From NCBI GenBank assembly GCA_021200315.1, contig JAJQGU010000073.1, positions 1 through 64,000 of the forward strand: a DNA stretch of 64,000 nt, read 5' to 3'. The notes below the pieces were generated by a model. It saw nothing but the letters and a program-made list of their open reading frames with translations, made no database searches and was not told where the DNA came from. Made by a program: the position numbers and the translations under genes. This document shows, piece by piece, positions 15,368 to 24,701 of this stretch; position 1 is the stretch's first letter; the number at the start of each line of letters is the position of its first letter. This DNA is from Akkermansiaceae bacterium (GTDB lineage Bacteria; Verrucomicrobiota; Verrucomicrobiia; Verrucomicrobiales; Akkermansiaceae).

Positions 15368-17226
15368 GATAAAGGAAGGTGTGTATCGGGATAGCGAACA
15401 GCACTGAGGGGCCTCTGCCCCATCCATATGAGAACAAAAGAGAACAATCCCACTCGCCCGACGATCATATTGAGCAGGATGATATATTTGCCGGCGTTGC
15501 TCAGCTGGTCGGTGAGGCGGAGGGAAAAACCGCAGGTAGCGAAAGAGCTGACGACTTCAAAAAACATGGCAGGCACGTTGAAGCGTCCTGCCTGGAGAGC
15601 GTGATTCTCGACGAGCAGCATTACTGACGTAAGCAGCACCACCCAGGCCACGGCCAGTACGAAAGTGGCCATTGCGCGTTCAACGTTGCTTCGAATGATG
15701 CTGCGGCCGTGCATGGTGACGTCGCGCCTCCCTTGCAGGATACGCAGCACTTCCATGAATACCAACGCAACCACTGAAGTCATCACTCCGCCGGATGTGG
15801 AACCCGGGTTGCCGCCGATAAACATCAGTACGCAGAGAAATAATTGATAGACGACGCCATGATTGGCGGGCTCTGAGAGGTGAAACCCCGAAGTGCGCGC
15901 GGCAATGGCATTGTATATGCCCTCCAATAGATTGAAACTGAATCCGTTTTCTCTGCATGCAATGCTTGGTTCAAGAGCTCCGAGAATGCCGAGGAGGAGC
16001 CCCGCCAGCAGCATGATCAGCGTCATGCGCATGACGAGCCATGCATGTGTGGACCAGTGAACGGGCAGGGGCCCCTTGTCGAGCCCGAAGCGGGTGCGCA
16101 CCCGCCGGATGATCTCCAAGTAAATGGCGAACCCCAAACTACCGCAAAGCATCAGGAAGATGAAAGTGCCCTGCCCCCACATGCTGCCCGATATACCTGG
16201 CGTGGCGATGCTGTCAGGGAAAAGAGTGAGGCCGCAGTTGCAGAAGGCCGACACGGAGTGGAACAGGGCGTACCACCACAGAAGATCCTGGGGGACGGCG
16301 GACAGACCCTGCCACGCGAAGTACAAATTCAGCGTCCCCAGCGCCTCGACGGCGAACGAGAGCAGCACCATGGTTCTAATCAGGGAGGTGATGCTTGAAA
16401 CTCCCGTTTGATCGAGCAGCGAGCTCAAAGTCACCCGCTCGCGCACAGAGAGCCCCATACCTACCAACAAAGCCACGAAATAGGTGAATGTCATCACGCC
16501 GAAAGCCCCCACCTGCATCAGCACCAGCAACACGACTTTGCCCGGAACGGTCAGAACCGTATCGATCTCCACCGGAGACAGCCCTGTAACTGTCACTGCG
16601 CTTGTGCTCAGGAAAAAGGCGTCGACCACCGAGAGGCGCACGTTTGTGAACCCCGGCGAGAGCAGCAGCAACCCGCCCAAGAAAATCAGTGCCAGCAGGG
16701 ACATCAGGAAAAGCAGAGCCGGCGGCCAAGCTGCCCGCCTGCGTATCGGAGCTCCCGTCCGTCGTGAATCATACCAGATTTTGGCGTGCAGCAGGGCGAA
16801 CAGACCGACCAAGGTACTGAGAGCCATCCCGAGATCCATTCGGATTCGGGACGGTATATCCATATAATTCCATATATTGTCCGAAAGGACGAGAAGCGCG
16901 GCGGCATCTGTGAGGAATTCGAGGTGCACCCATCGGGCGATCCGGCGCTTGCGGATGAGTTCGAGGATCCATTGTGTGACACCCAAAAGCAAATTGGACG
17001 CAACGAGTCCGAACAACATAAAACGCGTATCCTGCAAGAACGCCCATTCGTCCTCCATGGCGACGGCGTGCCGCCACACCAGTTCCCACAAAATGATGAG
17101 CAACGTGAGCAACCCCGCCATAATCGCAGGCAGCTCAAGCAGGCCAAACCGCTTTTTCAGATCGCTCACCATGGGTGACAGCAACGCCAGCATAGCACAG
17201 TTTCCCGTGATGTCAAACAATGACAT
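15364..17226 (-). CDS. ktrB: KtrB/TrkH-type K+ transporter with N-terminal membrane extension
   Basis: 620 residues, start chosen at the ATG at 17226. The C-terminal about 440 residues are the four-repeat Trk/Ktr pore: STSAVTVTGLSP (first filter), HSVSAFCNCGLTLF, NAIAARTSGF, and SSFATCGFSL, with the gate loop and GGNPGSTSGG. The first about 170 residues add about four membrane spans not found in ordinary KtrB (about 450 residues), which is a variant that I associate with Bacteroidetes and Verrucomicrobia. It takes up K+ across the inner membrane with KtrA, whose gene overlaps its stop. Transcribed divergently from the peptide importer, 106 bases away. Confidence 0.9.
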   Translation of the reverse strand: MSLFDITGNCAMLALLSPMVSDLKKRFGLLELPAIMAGLLTLLIILWELVWRHAVAMEDEWAFLQDTRFMLFGLVASNLLLGVTQWILELIRKRRIARWVHLEFLTDAAALLVLSDNIWNYMDIPSRIRMDLGMALSTLVGLFALLHAKIWYDSRRTGAPIRRRAAWPPALLFLMSLLALIFLGGLLLLSPGFTNVRLSVVDAFFLSTSAVTVTGLSPVEIDTVLTVPGKVVLLVLMQVGAFGVMTFTYFVALLVGMGLSVRERVTLSSLLDQTGVSSITSLIRTMVLLSFAVEALGTLNLYFAWQGLSAVPQDLLWWYALFHSVSAFCNCGLTLFPDSIATPGISGSMWGQGTFIFLMLCGSLGFAIYLEIIRRVRTRFGLDKGPLPVHWSTHAWLVMRMTLIMLLAGLLLGILGALEPSIACRENGFSFNLLEGIYNAIAARTSGFHLSEPANHGVVYQLFLCVLMFIGGNPGSTSGGVMTSVVALVFMEVLRILQGRRDVTMHGRSIIRSNVERAMATFVLAVAWVVLLTSVMLLVENHALQAGRFNVPAMFFEVVSSFATCGFSLRLTDQLSNAGKYIILLNMIVGRVGLFSFVLIWMGQRPLSAVRYPDTHLPLS

Positions 17227-17292
17227 AGTGACGGGCTGCCGGCAAAAGAGGCTGCCTTGAAGGAGGGAGCGTGTTTCGGCGCTTCTTCGTGC

Positions 17293-17322
17293 TTGCCATG
17301 GAATGCCGTTTTTTGCTAGAAT
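17293..17322 (+). promoter_or_regulatory. Promoter of the peptide ABC importer operon
   Basis: TTGCCA at 17293-17298 and TAGAAT at 17317-17322 are separated by 18 bases. The ATG of the first gene follows the -10 box after 10 bases, so the leader is only a few bases long and no ribosome binding site is seen. Confidence 0.5.
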
Positions 17323-17332
17323 ACATCCGCGC

Positions 17333-18664
17333 ATGCGGAGTTATCTGATCAGGCGTTTTTTGTTGATTCCTTTCACCCTGTTGGGAGTGACTTTCTTGGT
17401 GTTTTGCATCACGCGCATGGTGCCGGGAGGACCGGTGGAGCAGATGTTGCAGCAACAGACGATTGGGGCGCTGGCGGGTGACAAGGCCGCTCTTCAAGAT
17501 GCATCCCTGGCGGATGAGAACGATGTCGAAAGGCTAGAAGAAATGTTCAACCTCCAGGAACCCATTGTGGCGGCCTATCTGCAGTGGCTGGGGTTAGTGC
17601 CGAGGAAAATGTTGATTTCGAAGACAGAGCTTGAGGCAGACGGTTCGGGAGAGCTCGCTTTGGCGGGTGAAGGCGCGCTGCTGCGCGTGCAGCGAAAGGG
17701 CGCAGCTCTCTTCCCCGTCGATTATTCCGCCGGTTCGCTGGAGGATTGGGCCTCCCGGGGGTGGAGACTCAGTCTGGAATCTCCCCGCGACCGCGCGGAG
17801 CGTTGGGCGCGCCGCAGGCACATCAGCGATGAGCGGGCGATTGCCGACCGCGCGGGGAGCCCGCTGTGCCGTAAATGGCGCGCTGTGGCATGGAAACGGG
17901 ATTTCTGCGGCATTGCGCAGGGGAATTTCGGCAATTCTTATAAGTACAACGAGCCCGTGTGGGCAATGATGGCGCAGCGCATACCCGTTTCGCTGTATTT
18001 CGGGCTGTTGGGCTCTTTGATCACCTATGCTGTGAGCATTCCTCTGGGCATGGCGAAGGCCGTCTTCCATAAGAGCTGGTTTGACAACCTTTCCTCTACC
18101 TTGATTTTTCTCGGCTACGCCGTACCCGGTTTCGCGCTTGGCGCAGTGCTGGTCGTCTACTTGGGGGCACGGTTTGAGATTTTCCCGCTTTGCGGTCTCA
18201 CGTCATCGGACTTCGATCAGATGGATCTTGTCGGGCAGGCTCTCGATCTTGCCCATCACACTGCTCTGCCCCTTCTCTGTTACGTCGTCCCGACTTTTGC
18301 CGTGACAACCATGATGATGAAGAACAACGCATTGGAAAATCTGTCGGCTGATTATATGCGTACGGCCATCGCCAAGGGCGCGGGCTTTCGCCGTGCCGTC
18401 ATTCGCCATGCCTTCCGTAATTCACTGATCCCCATCATCAGCGGATTGGGCGGTCTGTTGAGTGTGATGGTCGGCGGCTCCATTCTGATCGAGCGCGTGT
18501 TTGACATCCAGGGCTTCGGCCTGCTGAGCTACCAAGCCTTGATGGACAAAGACTACTCACTGATCATGGGCACGTTGCTGCTCACTTCTTTTCTTCTCAT
18601 GCTGGGAAACCTGATTGCCGATACAATCGTGGCCGTCATTGATCCGCGCATACAATTCAAATGA
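17333..18664 (+). CDS. Peptide ABC transporter permease, YejB/OppB type
   Basis: 443 residues. RSYLIRRFLLIPFTLLGVTF (first span) and RMVPGGPVEQM are the OppB/YejB N-terminal signature. About 180 residues of periplasmic loop follow before the five-span BPD_transp_1 core, compared with about 100 in E. coli YejB. The coupling EAA loop is visible in GFRRAVIRHAFRNSLIP. It forms the inner-membrane channel of a peptide importer with the next gene. The following start codon comes one base after its stop. Start chosen at 17333 because this ATG begins directly at the conserved hydrophobic segment; an upstream in-frame ATG at 17303 would precede the promoter. Confidence 0.88.
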   Translation: MRSYLIRRFLLIPFTLLGVTFLVFCITRMVPGGPVEQMLQQQTIGALAGDKAALQDASLADENDVERLEEMFNLQEPIVAAYLQWLGLVPRKMLISKTELEADGSGELALAGEGALLRVQRKGAALFPVDYSAGSLEDWASRGWRLSLESPRDRAERWARRRHISDERAIADRAGSPLCRKWRAVAWKRDFCGIAQGNFGNSYKYNEPVWAMMAQRIPVSLYFGLLGSLITYAVSIPLGMAKAVFHKSWFDNLSSTLIFLGYAVPGFALGAVLVVYLGARFEIFPLCGLTSSDFDQMDLVGQALDLAHHTALPLLCYVVPTFAVTTMMMKNNALENLSADYMRTAIAKGAGFRRAVIRHAFRNSLIPIISGLGGLLSVMVGGSILIERVFDIQGFGLLSYQALMDKDYSLIMGTLLLTSFLLMLGNLIADTIVAVIDPRIQFK

Positions 18665-18665
18665 C

Positions 18666-20261
18666 ATGCTCCGCGTCTTCGCCATTTTCCTGATTGTCCT
18701 CTCGCTGTCTGCGGGGATAGGGGAGTTTTGCGGCCTGTTGCTGCCTACACTGAGCTGGCCGTTTACCGCCGCGCGTGAAATGAGTTTTCTGCATGCTTCG
18801 GGCTTCGATGAGGGTATTTGGACGCATGAAGGCCGTTTCCTCTGGTTTGGTTGGCTCTGCGTACTGGCCGGATTGGTGCTGGGTGTCAGCCTCCTTGCTC
18901 TGCCAAGGGCGCGTCTGTTCATTTCGCCCATCTCGCACCGCCGCTGGAAACGTTTCCGTTCTATCCGCCGGGGGTACTTCTCATTCCTGCTCATTCTTCT
19001 TTTTTGTTTTTTGGCTGCGCTGGATCAGTGCCTTGTGGGAAAACGCGCGCTTTTCGTCGAGATGAACGGCCGATGGTATTTCCCCGCTTTCACGCGTACG
19101 GTGCTTCCCGGCAGTCTGTTCGGACTTGCGGGGAATGCCGCCCAAGCCGAAGCCGATTATCGGCTGCTTGATCGGCTTGAAGGCGAGCCGGGCTTCCCCG
19201 CCAAGGTGATTATGCCGCCCGTTCCTTATGATCCGACGGTGGATGCGGCGCCTTTTCCCATCGAGCCTCTCGAACGGCGCGGCGGGCTGTTTTATCGCCG
19301 AGGAGATACGAGCCCATTCAATGGACAGGCCTCGCGTCTCTATTCGGAGGATGGTGCAGATCAGCACCTTCGAATGCGTTTCCGCCAAGGCATGCCGGAC
19401 GGCCCTGCGCTGGGATGGGATCGCCGGCGCAATGAAGTCTATTCCGCCCGTTACCGCCAAGGCGCACTGGTCTCCGAACACTATACGGGGGAGGGTACGG
19501 TGAAGGAGTTCCTGAAGCAATCCTCTGAAACGTTCCATTTCATCTACTACCATCCCTCTCCCCCTCTCATCGGCCGCCATCTGCTGGGCACCAACTCCCA
19601 AGGAGCCGATATCGTGGCTTGGCTTTTCGGAGGATTGCAGGTGAATTTGAAGGCTGCTCTGCTCTATCTTCCCATCGTCTACGGCATCGGTTTGACGGTC
19701 GGGCTGTCCATGGGATATTTCGGAGGCCGCTTTGACCTCATTGTACAGCGCTGCATCGAGATTCTGGCGCAGATCCCCTTTCTGTTCGTGATCATGATTC
19801 TGTCAGATCTGGCTCCGCTGCAATTCAAGGGACTGTTCCTGACCGCCGTTCTCCTGAGTCTTTTCGGATGGATGAGCATGTCATATCTCCTCCGTACCTC
19901 CGCCATGAAGGAGAAAACGCGGGACTACGTAGCCGCCGCACGGGTGATGGGAGCCTCCACTCCCCGCATCCTTTTCACTCATATTCTGCCCAACCAACTG
20001 GCCATTATCGTGACACTTGCGCCGTTCAGCGTTTCGGCCGTGATTCTTTCCATCGCTTCGCTGGACTACCTAGGGTTCGGCTTGCCGGACACTTGCGCAA
20101 GCTGGGGACGGTTGCTCAATGACGGCCTTGCCAATCTTTCATCTCCGTGGATCGTCACTTCGGGCTTTGCCGCATTGGCGATCTCCCTTCTGCTCGTTAC
20201 CTTCACAGGGGAAGCAGTTCGGGAAGCATTTGATCCTAAAAGAATTTCATGTTACAAATGA
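18666..20261 (+). CDS. Peptide ABC transporter permease, YejE/OppC type, with MORN-like insert
   Basis: 531 residues, much longer than E. coli YejE (about 341). Two extra spans occur at about 62-82 and 104-124, then a periplasmic insert to about residue 300. Within this insert residues about 207-275 look like MORN_2 (YwqK-type) repeats: LFYRRGDTSPFNG, LYSEDGADQHLRMRF, DGPALGWDRR, YSARYRQGAL. The C-terminal core (about 300-531) is the BPD_transp_1 channel, starting at LLGTNSQGADI and including the EAA loop YVAAARVMGASTPRIL. It pairs with the upstream YejB-like permease. It overlaps the next gene by 13 bases. Confidence 0.88.
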   Translation: MLRVFAIFLIVLSLSAGIGEFCGLLLPTLSWPFTAAREMSFLHASGFDEGIWTHEGRFLWFGWLCVLAGLVLGVSLLALPRARLFISPISHRRWKRFRSIRRGYFSFLLILLFCFLAALDQCLVGKRALFVEMNGRWYFPAFTRTVLPGSLFGLAGNAAQAEADYRLLDRLEGEPGFPAKVIMPPVPYDPTVDAAPFPIEPLERRGGLFYRRGDTSPFNGQASRLYSEDGADQHLRMRFRQGMPDGPALGWDRRRNEVYSARYRQGALVSEHYTGEGTVKEFLKQSSETFHFIYYHPSPPLIGRHLLGTNSQGADIVAWLFGGLQVNLKAALLYLPIVYGIGLTVGLSMGYFGGRFDLIVQRCIEILAQIPFLFVIMILSDLAPLQFKGLFLTAVLLSLFGWMSMSYLLRTSAMKEKTRDYVAAARVMGASTPRILFTHILPNQLAIIVTLAPFSVSAVILSIASLDYLGFGLPDTCASWGRLLNDGLANLSSPWIVTSGFAALAISLLLVTFTGEAVREAFDPKRISCYK

Positions 20262-22468
20262 ATCTTCCGGGCCGTTCGTTTCTTCGCCTGCTTCCTTTCC
20301 TGCTTCTGCCGGGGCTCTGTTCCTGCGGCGATTCAAAGAACGAACAGGGGTATGGCTGGAAACCTTCGGCAGATTCCGTGATGCCGCTTGCCTTTCCGCA
20401 CGGAGAAGATGGGGAGGGCGCACTGCCGGATTACGTGCGCGCTTGGCGCATGCCCCCCGGTTTTGCCGCCGCACAGGGCGCTCCCGATTTCCCCACCCGC
20501 TGGAATCGGCGTGTGCGCCAGTGGGTGGCGGATGCTCTTGCAGAAGAGGACGCACGGGCCGCCCGTGCCGCTTCCTCCGCCGGGGACGGAAGTACGGCGG
20601 CGGAAGCGTCCCGGAAACGCCGCGAACGGCTGCTTTCCCGCGCCGCCGGGCCGGATTACCTTCGCTTCCTCCCCAGCCGTGAACTTCCAGAGAATCTGAC
20701 ATGGGAAAGCAACTGGGGAGAACCTGACATCGGCGACCCCCGCGCCCGCAAAGGCGGCGTCATGCGCATCGCCTCCGCCCGCTCCTATCCGAACACCTTC
20801 CGAGTCATGGGACCGAACAGTGACAACAGCTTCAAAGGCATGCTGCACGACGACGTCAACATGGATCTCGTGATGATCCATCCCGGCACCGGACGGTTTA
20901 TCCCTGGGTTGGCCGATCGCTGGGCCATTGCCGACGGAGGAAGCACAGTTTACTTTCATATTGACGCCGCGGCCGCCTTTTCGGATGGACGCCCCGTGAC
21001 CACGCGCGATTTCGTGGCGGCGCTTTTTCTGCGCACCTCGGAGCCCGCCGCCTCGTCCCGGTACACCAATTTATATCTTGCCACCATTTCGGGCATTACG
21101 ATTTATGGGGACAAGACGCTTGCCGTGCACTTCCCCGCGCCGAATCCCATGCCCTTGGCGAATGCCTGCATCCCCTGCGATCCCGCCCATTTTTACAGTG
21201 AATTCGGCCCAGATTTCGCGGAGAAATACCAGTGGCGCATTCCCCCCGTCACGGGCGGTTATGTGGCGGATCCCGAGGGGATCGTGTTCGGAAGACACAT
21301 CCGCATGAAACGCGTGCGCGAGTGGTGGGCCCGCGACCGCCGCTACACGCGTTACTCCTGCAATGTGGATTTCATTGACTACGCCTTTTACTCCGAGCTT
21401 CAGAAGATCAGGGAACTTTTCCGCATCGGTGAACTCGACGCCATCTCCGTCCGCGAACCGGAATACTGGTACGAGGGACTTGAAATCGCTGAAGTGCATC
21501 ACGGCTACATCCGCCGCATCCAGTTTCACAACATCTGGCCGCGGTCACCTTATGGATTTTACTTGAATTGCTCGCGTCCTCCGTTCAACGACGTGAATAT
21601 ACGCTTGGGTTTTCAGCATTCGCTCAACATTGACCGTGTGATTGAAACCGTGTTCCGAGGGGACTATACACGCCTTCACACCAGCGCCACGGGATTCGGT
21701 GAGTTCACCAACAATGAAATCCGAGCCCGCGAATATTCTCCGGCAAAAGCTCGGGAATACTTCGCCCGTGCTGGCTACACCGCTGTCGACAGGGATGGCC
21801 GGCTTTGCACCCCCGAAGGCAAGAGACTCGAGGCCGAGGTGTCGTGCATGCTCGATCCCTTCTACGCCAATTTCATGGCCATACTCAAGGAAGACGCCGC
21901 CCGATGCGGACTTGAATTGCACGTGGAGCAGCTCGATAACACGGTGTTTTACCTCAAGACCATGGACAAAAAGGTGCAGGCCGCGGTATGGAACTGGGCT
22001 TTCACTCCGCCCATTCCCATCTTTCGGGAATACTTCCATTCGTCCCTCGCCTTCGATGAAGACGGCAGACCCGTCCTCGGCTCCAACAACATCACCGCCA
22101 CAGCCGATGCTCAGATGGATCGTTTGCTGGATGACGAAACATTTGCCGTCACGGCCGAGGCGGCCCGCGATGCTTCCCGCGCCATTCAGCAACGTATACA
22201 CGACCTCGGAGTCTGGGTGCCGGGGTGGACGACCACTTTCCGCCGTATTGCCTGCTGGCGCTGGGTACAGTGGCCGGACTGCCCAGGCAATCGGTTTTGT
22301 CCGCCCCGCTTCCACGATCCTCTCGACAGCCATCTCTATTGGATCGACGGAGATGAAAAGGAACGCACTTTTCGAGCCAAAGCGCGCGGGGAGCCTATGC
22401 CGGAGGAAGAACTTCTCATCCCCGTTCCCGATACGGAAGGGCAGAGGGGCCCCGCCGATCGCGTTTAG
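20249..22468 (+). CDS. Extracellular peptide-binding lipoprotein, SBP family 5 (YejA type)
   Basis: 739 residues. The N-terminus has a hydrophobic segment FLRLLPFLLLPGLCSCGDS; LCSC with Cys26 could serve as a lipobox. Family-5 features include KGGVMRIASARSYPN, the domain-I HPGTGRFIPGLADRWAI strand, FHIDAAAAFSDGRPVTTRDF and INIRLGFQHSLNIDR-type helix. It binds the imported oligopeptide and delivers it to the permeases. It starts at ATG 20249 or 20258 within the end of the YejE-like gene. Family members are usually about 600 residues; the additional N-terminal about 100 residues (charged, proline and alanine rich) are unusual. Confidence 0.88.
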   Translation: MLQMNLPGRSFLRLLPFLLLPGLCSCGDSKNEQGYGWKPSADSVMPLAFPHGEDGEGALPDYVRAWRMPPGFAAAQGAPDFPTRWNRRVRQWVADALAEEDARAARAASSAGDGSTAAEASRKRRERLLSRAAGPDYLRFLPSRELPENLTWESNWGEPDIGDPRARKGGVMRIASARSYPNTFRVMGPNSDNSFKGMLHDDVNMDLVMIHPGTGRFIPGLADRWAIADGGSTVYFHIDAAAAFSDGRPVTTRDFVAALFLRTSEPAASSRYTNLYLATISGITIYGDKTLAVHFPAPNPMPLANACIPCDPAHFYSEFGPDFAEKYQWRIPPVTGGYVADPEGIVFGRHIRMKRVREWWARDRRYTRYSCNVDFIDYAFYSELQKIRELFRIGELDAISVREPEYWYEGLEIAEVHHGYIRRIQFHNIWPRSPYGFYLNCSRPPFNDVNIRLGFQHSLNIDRVIETVFRGDYTRLHTSATGFGEFTNNEIRAREYSPAKAREYFARAGYTAVDRDGRLCTPEGKRLEAEVSCMLDPFYANFMAILKEDAARCGLELHVEQLDNTVFYLKTMDKKVQAAVWNWAFTPPIPIFREYFHSSLAFDEDGRPVLGSNNITATADAQMDRLLDDETFAVTAEAARDASRAIQQRIHDLGVWVPGWTTTFRRIACWRWVQWPDCPGNRFCPPRFHDPLDSHLYWIDGDEKERTFRAKARGEPMPEEELLIPVPDTEGQRGPADRV

Positions 22469-22492
22469 AAATCCCCACTCCGGAAAATATTC

Positions 22493-23467
22493 ATGAAAAC
22501 TCTCCTTTCTATTCGCAATCTCATCACGGCATTCCAGACAGGGAACTCCCTGCTCACCGCAGTGGATGGCGTTAGTCTCGATGTCCCCGAGGGCTCTTGC
22601 GTGGGTATTGTAGGGGAATCCGGCTGCGGGAAGAGCGTTGCGGCCATGTCCATCGTACGCCTGCTTCCCCGGCCTGCCGGGCGCATCCTCGGCGGAAGCA
22701 TCAAGTTTGAAGGCCGCGATCTTGTCCCGCTCTCTTCCGATGAGATGAATGCCGTCCGAGGCGGGCGCATCGGCGTCATTTTCCAAGAACCCATGACGGC
22801 GCTGAATCCCGTGCACACCATAGGGCGCCAAATTGCCGAACCTCTCATGATCCACAATGGAATGAACTCCGGCGAAGCCCTTTCCGCGGCTGAAGATATC
22901 CTTCGCCGCGTCCGGATACCGGATCCCGTGAGGAGGCTCTCCGAGTATCCCCACCAGCTCTCCGGCGGCATGAGACAGCGCGTCGTGATCGCCATCGCCC
23001 TGGCGTGCAACCCCCGGCTCATCATTGCCGATGAACCCACCACCGCACTCGATGTCACCGTGCAGGCGCAAGTGCTCTCCCTTCTTCGTGAGCTGAGAGA
23101 AGAGAGCGGTTCGGCCTGCCTTCTCATCACTCATGACATGGGCGTCATTGCACAGCAGTGCGACCGCGTGGCCGTGATGTATGCGGGGCGCATTGTCGAA
23201 CTGGCTGATGTGGGCGAGCTTTTCTCGCATCCGCGTCACGCATATACACAAGGGCTTCTGCGGTCTATCCCATCGATGTCTCTCCCCCGCAAAACGCGTC
23301 TCTTCACCATCCCCGGCCACGTCGCGCCTCTCGATGAGCTGGTCGGGGGATGCCGTTTCTGTCAGCGTATGGGGCGTGCGGGTGAGACTCTTCATCGGCG
23401 GCCCCTCCTTACCGAAATAAGCCCCGGCCACTGGGTCGAGGCCTGCCCCCTTTGTCTGTTGCCATGA
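22493..23467 (+). CDS. Peptide ABC transporter ATPase, OppD-like
   Basis: 324 residues. Walker A GESGCGKS, Q-loop FQEPMTAL, signature LSGGMRQR, Walker B LIIADEPTTALD, and His-switch THDMGV are all present. The C-terminal oligopeptide-binding extension has CRFC and CPLC cysteine pairs. It hydrolyses ATP to drive import together with the OppF-like partner, whose ATG overlaps the stop of this gene (ATGA at 23464-23467). In E. coli Yej, the two ATPases are fused in one YejF; here they are separate as in Opp/Dpp. Confidence 0.92.
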   Translation: MKTLLSIRNLITAFQTGNSLLTAVDGVSLDVPEGSCVGIVGESGCGKSVAAMSIVRLLPRPAGRILGGSIKFEGRDLVPLSSDEMNAVRGGRIGVIFQEPMTALNPVHTIGRQIAEPLMIHNGMNSGEALSAAEDILRRVRIPDPVRRLSEYPHQLSGGMRQRVVIAIALACNPRLIIADEPTTALDVTVQAQVLSLLRELREESGSACLLITHDMGVIAQQCDRVAVMYAGRIVELADVGELFSHPRHAYTQGLLRSIPSMSLPRKTRLFTIPGHVAPLDELVGGCRFCQRMGRAGETLHRRPLLTEISPGHWVEACPLCLLP

Positions 23468-24498
23468 ACGCATCCATCGCCTGTCAGCCGATTTTGCTGC
23501 GCGTCGAGCACCTCCGAACACTCCTTCCTGTGCGCACGGGGATCTTCGGCCGGACCACCGATTGGGTGCGGGCTGTAGACGACATCAGTTTCGAGCTTTC
23601 TCCCGGTGAAACCATCGGTCTTGTGGGTGAGTCCGGCTGTGGGAAATCCACCCTCGGACGCACACTCGTGCGCCTGTTGAAACCAGCTTCAGGCCGCGTT
23701 CTCTTCCGAGACATCGATATCGCCGCCATGAGTGAACGCCGTCTGCGGCCGCTGCGAAGGCACATTCAGATGGTTTTTCAGGATCCGTCGGATTCCCTGG
23801 ATCAGCGCATGAGCATCGGCCAGATTGTCGCCGAACCTCTCGTGATCAGGAAAATCGGCTCCCCCGGCGAACGCCGGCGCCTCGTGCTTTCGCTCTTGGA
23901 GCGCGTGGGGCTGCCCACCGGCGCGGCGGACCGCTTCCCGTTTGAATTTTCGGGTGGACAGCGCCAGCGCATCGGCATAGCCCGTGCGCTGGCTCTCAGT
24001 CCTGAAATTCTGATCTTGGATGAGCCTGTCTCCGCCCTCGATGTTTCCGTGCGTTCACAGATCCTGAATCTGCTGCTTGACCTGCAGGAGGAGAGAAACC
24101 TCGCCTACTTGTTCGTTTCGCATGATTTATCTGTGGTCCATCACGTCTCGGACCGAATTCTGGTCATGTATCTCGGCCGGATTGTCGAGAGCGCGCCGGC
24201 GGACGAGCTCTGCAGGCATCCGCTTCACGCCTATACCAAAGCTCTGCTGACTGCCGTCCCTAAAGCGGATCCATCATATCGCAGCGTGCCTCCCCCCCTT
24301 TCCGGCGATATTCCGTCCGCTCTCGATCCTCCGTCGGGTTCCGCATTCGGATACCGCATCAATCATCCACGTTATCCGGAAACCAAGACCATGGATCTGA
24401 CTCCCGTGGAAATCTCTCCCGGCCACTATGTCGCTCCTGATCCCTGCGCTCTCGCGGAAGAGGATTGGAACAAAATAAAGCCCGCCGACCTGTTGTAG
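23464..24498 (+). CDS. Peptide ABC transporter ATPase, OppF-like
   Basis: 344 residues from the ATG that overlaps the previous stop. Walker A GESGCGKST, Q-loop FQDPSDSLDQRM, signature FSGGQRQR, Walker B ILILDEPVSALD, and SHDLSVVHH switch are intact. The LLPVRTGIFGR start is typical of OppF/DppF. It completes the five-gene importer (permease, permease, binding protein, two ATPases). No obvious terminator follows; a 203-base gap separates it from the next gene, which has its own promoter-like boxes. Confidence 0.92.
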   Translation: MNASIACQPILLRVEHLRTLLPVRTGIFGRTTDWVRAVDDISFELSPGETIGLVGESGCGKSTLGRTLVRLLKPASGRVLFRDIDIAAMSERRLRPLRRHIQMVFQDPSDSLDQRMSIGQIVAEPLVIRKIGSPGERRRLVLSLLERVGLPTGAADRFPFEFSGGQRQRIGIARALALSPEILILDEPVSALDVSVRSQILNLLLDLQEERNLAYLFVSHDLSVVHHVSDRILVMYLGRIVESAPADELCRHPLHAYTKALLTAVPKADPSYRSVPPPLSGDIPSALDPPSGSAFGYRINHPRYPETKTMDLTPVEISPGHYVAPDPCALAEEDWNKIKPADLL

Positions 24499-24701
24499 AT
24501 CACGTCGGCATGCGGAAATCATGCGCTCAATATGCCCGTAACGAGTGTATAATATGTTTGACCACAGGAGGGAGCCCGCGTTCGGTCTGCCGCGGGCAAC
24601 GACTTTCCGAGAGCTTTCGGACAAGGGGAAATGGAAATATTTTGAGCCGATCTCAGTTTTTGCTTGCGTTTGAAGCGGGAAAATGCTATTTAAAATCCAC
24701 C

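Noticed and set aside
17227..17332. Riboswitch (for example c-di-AMP type) in front of the K+ transporter
   Set aside because: The gap to the divergent operon is only 106 bases and shows no conserved aptamer pattern.
21545..23521. Leftward open frame of 658 codons antisense to the binding protein and ATPase genes
   Set aside because: It lies opposite two strongly conserved ABC transporter genes and follows their codon periodicity; no motif of its own.
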